Shown here: positions 58,901 to 64,000 of the stretch, piece after piece
How positions within the stretch are numbered: the first letter of the stretch is position 1
Layout of the letters: every line of letters starts with the position of its first letter
DNA from: a virus
Reading direction: 5' to 3' (one strand)
Virus record (IMG/VR): IMGVR_UViG_3300030419_004857
Span: 1-64,000 of that record
Length of the DNA stretch: 64,000 nt
Made by a program: the position numbers and the translations under genes
Notes under the pieces: generated by a model
Databases searched by the model: none
Told to the model about the DNA's origin: nothing
Seen by the model: only the letters and a program-made list of their open reading frames with translations

Positions 58901-59701
58901 CCTGCAATTGATATTCATAATAATAATGTTACCTCTGCTACTGTTAGACCTTTTGCGTTAATAACTATTAATTCTCCTGTACATTGGTCCACTGACGACT
59001 CCCTTAATATTGGTGGTGGTAAACAAATAACAATTCCTTTGGGGGGATATGCCGACAGTAGACAGATTGACAATTCCAATATAGCTGCGGCGATTGCTGG
59101 AATATATGGAGCGCAGGTTTGGTCTGGAACTGACCTTTCTAAAGCCAATGCTGGACCTTCCAGTGGTGTAGGTCAAATGGCGATGGCCCCGGCTAGATAT
59201 AAACCATGGATGTCTGCTATTCCACAGAGAAGCAACAGATTTACTTGGGGTCCGTGGGCTGCTGGAGTGAATTTTGGCAAGGCAAAATTTATAGATGACA
59301 GTAGTTATTCTCCAGAAAGTTTTGGCAGTGAGGCTTTGATGAATTCAGCAGCTAAAAGTAAAGTACTGACATTGCAAGATCCCAATGTTTTTGTTGAGAG
59401 TGGTAATGTTACACTTACAGGCTTACCAGACCCTCAATATAGCTTGGGGGCGCAGATGCTAGGTGTTGGTCCTACCATTTCAGATATTTCCGTGGATATC
59501 GGGTCGGGTGGAATTACCACATCTTACACTATGCAGACTCAGGCAAAATTCGGAGATACACAAAGCATCTTTGAAAATAGGATAACAAAACTACAAGAAG
59601 ATGCGATGGAGAATTCTAAAAAGATGGCAGCATCTCTTAAGAAGACGAAATTAATTTCGTTTAGAGATCTGGCGGGTAAATTTAACGACCTCAATAAATA
59701 A
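55985..59701 (+). CDS. baseplate hub-like tail-tip protein, 1238 aa
   Basis: N-terminal text GSLVFSYNGIVNRYERSQGG followed by TTYSVSISDPRMILEGSQLI is typical of hub proteins of the gp27/Tal type that cap the tail tube. Around 300-330 FRISGTSMSIMSFIQQVCDT, and later ADFFVELQEDG, continue that fold. The C-terminal 120 residues are polar and helical. No lysozyme or peptidase motif is obvious. It is the largest tip gene and is likely central to the baseplate. Confidence 0.65.
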   Translation: MAHGEELITSPVVQQSFFGASITNFSVNIGFNSNSSSLNLSLVEDNKFKEGKIPNINNGVARGSSVWEGYHPWDHSAHPVTTMGDCRELQIGAARPLADYGDFFCPPTPGEPAYFKYYDGVGSLVFSYNGIVNRYERSQGGSGTTYSVSISDPRMILEGSQLIFDKYMGTTAPADASHSLVTSPFARTYTNGWLGYYNLINVFGYYEGVQYGAALKTDAGMPWLKVLDAMNIMLTSNSIPGTTVAPYMPNEPYGGPLYYLPKSAPGAPISTSPVNAHRYKVDVMDLALLSGTRNPTTPTNKGGIIPDDFRISGTSMSIMSFIQQVCDTGAADFFVELQEDGPISEYDNAGNLIATHSSPFAGVIKVRVIPRNRPVVLGKIRAEINRATTLPDPTTGLSTSTGPWANRVVSSSLGYEFTDPEVGTMMIGAPRTRVIGVTPLGAAKLRSEYAVGADVLVEVYPDGEFDGVKMNGYPTDLSTLEALKPQDPQFPSTSPTEVTRNDNYLNWFWGLHGNNLDKSVRQLNSVEEGQDGMIDMFPCWGFHTVTPVGTSHGAVVSVESKGMPILGRFHDDSPYRDFDKRYGIFSSHEDHGVLEWVKGGDKATGTVADARCLGGPLGKYNASCPASRNVSVPSATYNVPRFRTQSDSNIACSSTSQTAACKAIDLSSPFKSPVSATIPIDLGMIGYGGGPTGINGDFSNYYYATVTELRHAIQGKEDWLKYMRDYQPFLPCYMGWNGYCPIQNMNGPATGRAIAGTIGQGLNVGANGQQQNQAGRRADGRNSEDTSVGAMQAAQARQKKAVAAIMAEQQNHAFKQISNIANNYYGKKYLVPLPYAGQFDVFGDMDNWIKRIDAASMQFELRWDISNAGWAGEIKIADPDPVTGNANPEEGKRYPHNVNFYDEDGKLGAFVAFPTKEKMRGSKQMAFLDFGSISPDDIHSTPLANNSMGGDSEGKTYVKANVDTKTYWMLDAPAIDIHNNNVTSATVRPFALITINSPVHWSTDDSLNIGGGKQITIPLGGYADSRQIDNSNIAAAIAGIYGAQVWSGTDLSKANAGPSSGVGQMAMAPARYKPWMSAIPQRSNRFTWGPWAAGVNFGKAKFIDDSSYSPESFGSEALMNSAAKSKVLTLQDPNVFVESGNVTLTGLPDPQYSLGAQMLGVGPTISDISVDIGSGGITTSYTMQTQAKFGDTQSIFENRITKLQEDAMENSKKMAASLKKTKLISFRDLAGKFNDLNK

Positions 59702-59718
59702 ATATCTAGGAATAAAAA

Positions 59719-61566
59719 ATGCCTCAAGAACCACAAAATACAGATACTCAGAGGGAAAGGTCCGACGAGAATCATGTAATGCTGGGCGGAAAGCTGGTCA
59801 GAAAGACCTACATTTTGTCGGATGATCAAGGTAACCCTCTTCAGGGAATGGATAAAGATGGCGTAACTGGCAATTTGGACAGGGGGGACAAGTCTCCAGT
59901 TATTGATACAGCCACTTTGGGTTCTTTTAAAGGAAATTTTCCTCAGATTATAGAACAAGATCCTAACGATCCCACCAGAACAATTCTTAGCGATAAGCAT
60001 TGGAATGATCAAGCTGGCATGAGTATGGACGGGTTGCTTATTCCGTATTCAGCCGAGTTCGTTACGACGGGTCCACAGGGATCTCTAACAAATGTTCCTA
60101 TTCCTAGCGGTGACCTCCCGTCTTTTTGGAAGCCTGTTGGTATTGGTAATGAATCTCTTATAGATTGGTGGAACGTTGGCTCGGGTGTTATTACGTCTGC
60201 CACATTAAATCCTCTGGCCAGTGGTCATAATATAGAGTATGTTGTTCGAAACTCTAACATGACAGACCTATCTGTCAGAAGCGAGGTGGGAGGCTATGCT
60301 AAATCAGCTAGACCTCTGGGTAAGGTAGCAGAAATTACCAGTCAGAACACGGACGACGCTAATCAAGCAGCTAGACCCATTGGGCTGCGTGGTCCTATGG
60401 TGGTTTCTGGGTGGGGGTATGATATTGATGGTCGTCCAGTCCCCAATGCAAAATATGATGCCGACAGAAGAGTCCCATATAGCTCTGGTGGTGGTGGAGA
60501 TGTAGATAATGTCGGCCTACCGGTTGAATTACAGCATAGTAAAACACGGGCACATTTGAACTTTTTACCACATCATCTTCAAAGAACAGATAGATGGAAA
60601 AGTGGGCCAGTGGATCTTAGATGGGATAGAGAAAGAAAGGTCTGGGTTGGCGGCAGATTTAACGGTGTCTATCTCAGTAAAGCTGTAAAATGTATTTTAC
60701 CAAAGGCGGGGTTAGACGGAAAAAACTCTTTCAACTTTGGTATAAACGATAATGTAACTAATCCCGGCAGACTTTATAGAAATCCATGTCCTCAAACTAG
60801 TTGCACATATGAAACATATTTTAATACTAGTACATATTATCCCGATATAGAAATATATGACCCAGAAGACAAGGAGTGGTGTGGAAATTGTGAAGTGGTA
60901 AAAATAGGAACCGGAACCGCTGCAAAATATGCTGTTGAATGTTCACAATTTTCTACCACCTGTACTCCCTTTTACGACGCTGTTATTGTAAGATCTGTGG
61001 ATCACACGGTAAGAGGAAGAAACGTATATTCAGATTGTGGTGATAAATTTAGTAAAGTTTCCGGTGGAAGCCCGCAAAGCAGAAGAATGGGAGATCCATG
61101 TCATAGATTTGGTGGCAGCGCCTTAGCGCAGAATAGTTTGGGTCCAGAACCATTACATGCTATTATGCCCCCCGTTGCCACAGGAGTTAATGCTAAGTAT
61201 TCTGAAGCTGCTAAGGCAATTTTGTATCAAAAAATACTGATTGAAAATCCTTTAAATCAAGGTTTAATGCTAGGAGACTCTTTTCTTAGTTATGATACTG
61301 GTAGAAGAGTAGCTATATCTTATTCTAAATCAGATAGAGCAACAGGTTGTTCAGGTGGAAATCCAATAACGGTTCAAGAAATATTACCCGTACATGTTAT
61401 ATTGCAAGCAGAGTTTTTCAGTGCCGAAGTGCTGACTCACGCCAATTGTTCACAGGGAGAGTTTAGTAATTGTACGAAAAAACTATTTTTCCAAGGTATG
61501 TCTACACTGGAAGACTGCGGGCCGGATGATGACTACCCGCAAACAGCAATAACAACGGGTGTATAG
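59719..61566 (+). CDS. cysteine-containing tail-tip protein, 615 aa
   Basis: Begins MPQEPQNTDTQRERSDENHV. The second half has many Cys residues (NPCPQTSCTYETYFNTS, EWCGNCEVVKIG, CSQFSTTCTPFYD) with spacings suggesting zinc or disulfide sites. The central region DRTDRWKSGPVDLRWDRERK-like text is seen in tail-tip proteins with knotted surface domains. AGGAATAA lies upstream. No enzyme motif recognised. Confidence 0.55.
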   Translation: MPQEPQNTDTQRERSDENHVMLGGKLVRKTYILSDDQGNPLQGMDKDGVTGNLDRGDKSPVIDTATLGSFKGNFPQIIEQDPNDPTRTILSDKHWNDQAGMSMDGLLIPYSAEFVTTGPQGSLTNVPIPSGDLPSFWKPVGIGNESLIDWWNVGSGVITSATLNPLASGHNIEYVVRNSNMTDLSVRSEVGGYAKSARPLGKVAEITSQNTDDANQAARPIGLRGPMVVSGWGYDIDGRPVPNAKYDADRRVPYSSGGGGDVDNVGLPVELQHSKTRAHLNFLPHHLQRTDRWKSGPVDLRWDRERKVWVGGRFNGVYLSKAVKCILPKAGLDGKNSFNFGINDNVTNPGRLYRNPCPQTSCTYETYFNTSTYYPDIEIYDPEDKEWCGNCEVVKIGTGTAAKYAVECSQFSTTCTPFYDAVIVRSVDHTVRGRNVYSDCGDKFSKVSGGSPQSRRMGDPCHRFGGSALAQNSLGPEPLHAIMPPVATGVNAKYSEAAKAILYQKILIENPLNQGLMLGDSFLSYDTGRRVAISYSKSDRATGCSGGNPITVQEILPVHVILQAEFFSAEVLTHANCSQGEFSNCTKKLFFQGMSTLEDCGPDDDYPQTAITTGV

Positions 61567-61574
61567 GAACAGTA

Positions 61575-64000
61575 ATGGCTATAGGCGACAATTTTGACAC
61601 AACTCCTCCGGGGTATACAAACCAGACCACTGGAAGGAAGTCTGGCCATGGCGTAATTAGTCAGTATCCGGGTCATTATACCGACGACAATCAAGGACAT
61701 CCTTGTAATATAGGATGTGGCTGTAAATCCGCTTGTAGATCTGGAACTGAGTCCGATCCCGCCGCTAGATGCACACTACCCCCAGAGCTAACTATATATA
61801 TTACTAAAGCTGGAAGTAGAACTTCGGCTAGACAGAACATCTCCTCAAACCAATCCACTGAGATAGTACACCTAGTTTATACTAAAGCTTTGGGCGGGGT
61901 TGGCGCTTGGAGAGGTAGAAAATGTTGTCAATTTGACGCAAATGGCAACGAGCTTTGCGATCCATGTGATGTTACTACCGACAAAGATGGAAATAAAACA
62001 GATTGTTCATATAGTGGTCAAGAAGGGACAACACGTAATCGTCCGATATTCCACCCGACGACCGGACAACTGATTGGCCATAGCACTGGTCCCCCCGGAG
62101 GCACTAGAAGAAATGATCTAAATATGCCTGACGGAGATCCGGCTGGTGGTAGATGTCTTCAAGATGGAGACACTCCAAATCAGTTTATGGCTTGTAGGTC
62201 TTATACAGATGCCAATTTCAACAATCTTTATGGACAAGTGAATTTTGAACAGTGTCATAACGGATTTTGTATTGATGGTGCTGGAAATGTTTTGGGTTAT
62301 GATAAAAGAGCTTGTTGTGCTGGTGGATTTACTTGGAAATATCCCCGCTGCTTAGACAGTTCTGGAAATCCGGTTGGTGGTAGCTGTGCAGGAGATGCGT
62401 TAGATGGTTCGGATTGTAGTACTAAATCCGAGTGTGATTGTACGTTAGCAGAAGGCTGCGCGTGGGTGGAGGAATTTGATGAATGGGAATGTTCTGCGCA
62501 GTATAAATCTAGCGGATACACATGGTCTCATAGCTGGATTACTGACCCCTCATCCGCAGATGTAAACGAATGTTGTGGTGGTCAGATTATTTCTGACAAG
62601 GCCCCATCTCATCAACCTGCCGTATCTGGTGGTGGAGGTGAAGGATCTTTAGAGAAAGCAAAGGGGCAGCTTACCTGTATTACTCCTTATAAGGAATATA
62701 TTCTTATACCCGGCGGCGCGCCTAACTTTCAATATGGGTGTAAAGCTGTAGACAATCCAACTCCAGAAGTTAGAAATGATCTTGGAAAAGCTGGCTCGGC
62801 AGGCGTATTTACTTTAATTATAAGAGAGTGTAACTATAACGATAATTGTCTTGATTCACCTAGCGCGCAAGATGATAGTTTGATAGGAAAAGAGACCGTT
62901 TTATATATACCAATTGATCAAATGATTAATTGTTCTGATTTTCGTCTTCCATTTGATCAAAGAACTGCTGAGTTAGGAAATCCAGCAGGGTTTTATCCAG
63001 AAGACGTAAACTGGTGTAATGATCCAGACGAAAATCGTGATGGTACTGCGGACATTAACGGAGAAGGATGCTCTCGTTTTTTGTATCAGGAAAGCGGCGT
63101 GATTCGAGATCGTACTATATATGAGAATGGGGCGCATCAGCTACATCAATTAAACTTGCAGGCCCAGCCATTCAAAGCAACAGAAAGTAACCAGTTAACG
63201 GCTAAAAGTTTAGATCAAGCAAGAGCAGATCAAGCAGCCCACTATGGCTGTGTGTGCGGGGCTGGAGTAGATTGCCCAGACTGTTTAATGGACATAAATC
63301 ACGGATTGGCATATTGGTTTGAAAATGATTTTGTTGGCACTGATTCGGCTTGTTCACAAGCCCGAACTCAAATTAAAGGTATTATTGATGGAGCGGCTAG
63401 TGCGAGAGAGGTATGGAGTTGTCATGATGATTGTGGTGACCCGTCTGGATACTTACATTATTGGTCTGGAGGATTAGAAGGTATAATTTATAGTTCGTCT
63501 CTGGTTGGAGACAGCGGTCTTTATACCGGAAGATTGGGCTATTGGGGCGCTACTGGATTATATCCTGCAAACATATATACTCCATATCAGCCTGAAAATA
63601 GTACTCCACCCATTAGCCACACTTTGGATAATTGTTATGGCTCTCATAGAGGGGGAAGATCTGGAGTTGTGGAGTTTGCCAGTAATACTTCTCCCATAGT
63701 GATTAAATCTACCAATCATGGTCTTGTGGACGATGATTTTATCAGCGTCAAGGGGGTTCTGGGCAATTTTAGCGCCAACACCTTGACGCTCGCAGAATGG
63801 AAGGCTATTTCTTGGCAGGATAAGCTGGGAGATGGTTGTGATGGGGAAGAGTGTCCTAAAATCTTTAATCCTCCGGGGCTTTGCGAAACAGCACCGTTTG
63901 ACACCAGCGGACTAGCAAGCGGATCAATAAGTCTACCTTTATGGGTTGTGGAGATTGTAGATAAAGACCATTTCCTCCTAAAGGACTGCAATGGAGATTA
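61575..64000 (+). CDS. Cys-rich tail-tip or adhesin protein, partial (over 808 aa, right end cut)
   Basis: An uninterrupted frame from the ATG at 61575 (MAIGDNFDTTPPGYTNQTTG) to the window end without a stop. It is strongly Cys-rich: clusters such as CNIGCGCKSACRSG, CSTKSECDCTLAEGCAW and CVCGAGVDCPDC. Spacings resemble EGF-like or knottin modules. It follows the tip genes and probably is an extracellular adhesin or tip protein. The 3' end and full length are unknown. Confidence 0.7.
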   Translation, partial: MAIGDNFDTTPPGYTNQTTGRKSGHGVISQYPGHYTDDNQGHPCNIGCGCKSACRSGTESDPAARCTLPPELTIYITKAGSRTSARQNISSNQSTEIVHLVYTKALGGVGAWRGRKCCQFDANGNELCDPCDVTTDKDGNKTDCSYSGQEGTTRNRPIFHPTTGQLIGHSTGPPGGTRRNDLNMPDGDPAGGRCLQDGDTPNQFMACRSYTDANFNNLYGQVNFEQCHNGFCIDGAGNVLGYDKRACCAGGFTWKYPRCLDSSGNPVGGSCAGDALDGSDCSTKSECDCTLAEGCAWVEEFDEWECSAQYKSSGYTWSHSWITDPSSADVNECCGGQIISDKAPSHQPAVSGGGGEGSLEKAKGQLTCITPYKEYILIPGGAPNFQYGCKAVDNPTPEVRNDLGKAGSAGVFTLIIRECNYNDNCLDSPSAQDDSLIGKETVLYIPIDQMINCSDFRLPFDQRTAELGNPAGFYPEDVNWCNDPDENRDGTADINGEGCSRFLYQESGVIRDRTIYENGAHQLHQLNLQAQPFKATESNQLTAKSLDQARADQAAHYGCVCGAGVDCPDCLMDINHGLAYWFENDFVGTDSACSQARTQIKGIIDGAASAREVWSCHDDCGDPSGYLHYWSGGLEGIIYSSSLVGDSGLYTGRLGYWGATGLYPANIYTPYQPENSTPPISHTLDNCYGSHRGGRSGVVEFASNTSPIVIKSTNHGLVDDDFISVKGVLGNFSANTLTLAEWKAISWQDKLGDGCDGEECPKIFNPPGLCETAPFDTSGLASGSISLPLWVVEIVDKDHFLLKDCNGD

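Overview
The window is part of the genome of a tailed double-stranded DNA phage, most likely a long-tailed siphovirus. The evidence is a complete plus-strand virion block: large terminase, portal, prohead protease with scaffold, decoration protein, major capsid protein, fibres, connector genes, major tail protein, a 2908-residue tape measure and a tail-tip series. No sheath, integrase, replication or lysis gene is visible. The host cannot be named. The left-hand promoters are textbook sigma70 type, so the host RNA polymerase is probably an ordinary bacterial one.

Region 1, 1-5957, is GC-rich and read on the minus strand. It holds about 25 very short genes. At least twelve encode 16-41 residue peptides with one hydrophobic segment, and several of these are duplicated. 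A recombination endonuclease VII-type nuclease, two acidic paralogues and small unknown proteins lie among them. Eleven near-consensus sigma70 promoters (TTGACA, 16-18 bp, TATAAT) are interspersed, often with the TGA stop of the preceding gene inside the -35 hexamer. Intercistronic spaces carry hairpins of one family. A tRNA-like sequence is cut by the left edge.

Region 2, 5080-7370, becomes progressively non-coding. From 6023 to about 7110 there are only tandem diverged units of roughly 165-200 bp. Each has a short dyad (GTGTAGC, 5 nt, GCTACAC type) and a 14-15 bp hairpin followed by a TACC tail. The hairpin family has 16 members between 701 and 7080. Arm sequences differ but pairing is kept, which points to selection on structure. 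This family is the best candidate for an undescribed element.

Region 3, 7370-8074, is a small minus-strand HNH gene pair and a divergent switch point.

Region 4, 8124-16366, is one long plus-strand operon with lower GC. It starts with a sigma-like factor and a helix-turn-helix/coiled-coil protein. It continues with two tandem sulfotransferase-like genes, a three-gene membrane cassette resembling an ExbB/ExbD (TolQ/TolR, MotA/MotB) ion-driven motor, a GDP-mannose 4,6-dehydratase, an ornithine cyclodeaminase/mu-crystallin family enzyme, an HNH nuclease and an ERCC4-type nuclease.

Region 5, 16353-64000, is the virion block. A recurrent TTTGGTGTATAAT motif stands before several structural genes and before the sigma operon. 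It is probably the late promoter read by the phage sigma factor. A phosphoribosyltransferase/HAD-like protein, a methyltransferase and a third sulfotransferase-like gene sit among the fibre genes, suggesting glycan or small-molecule decoration. A terminator overlapping a 16-codon leader follows the major tail protein, before paralogous tail-assembly proteins and the tape measure. The last gene is cysteine-rich and runs off the right edge.
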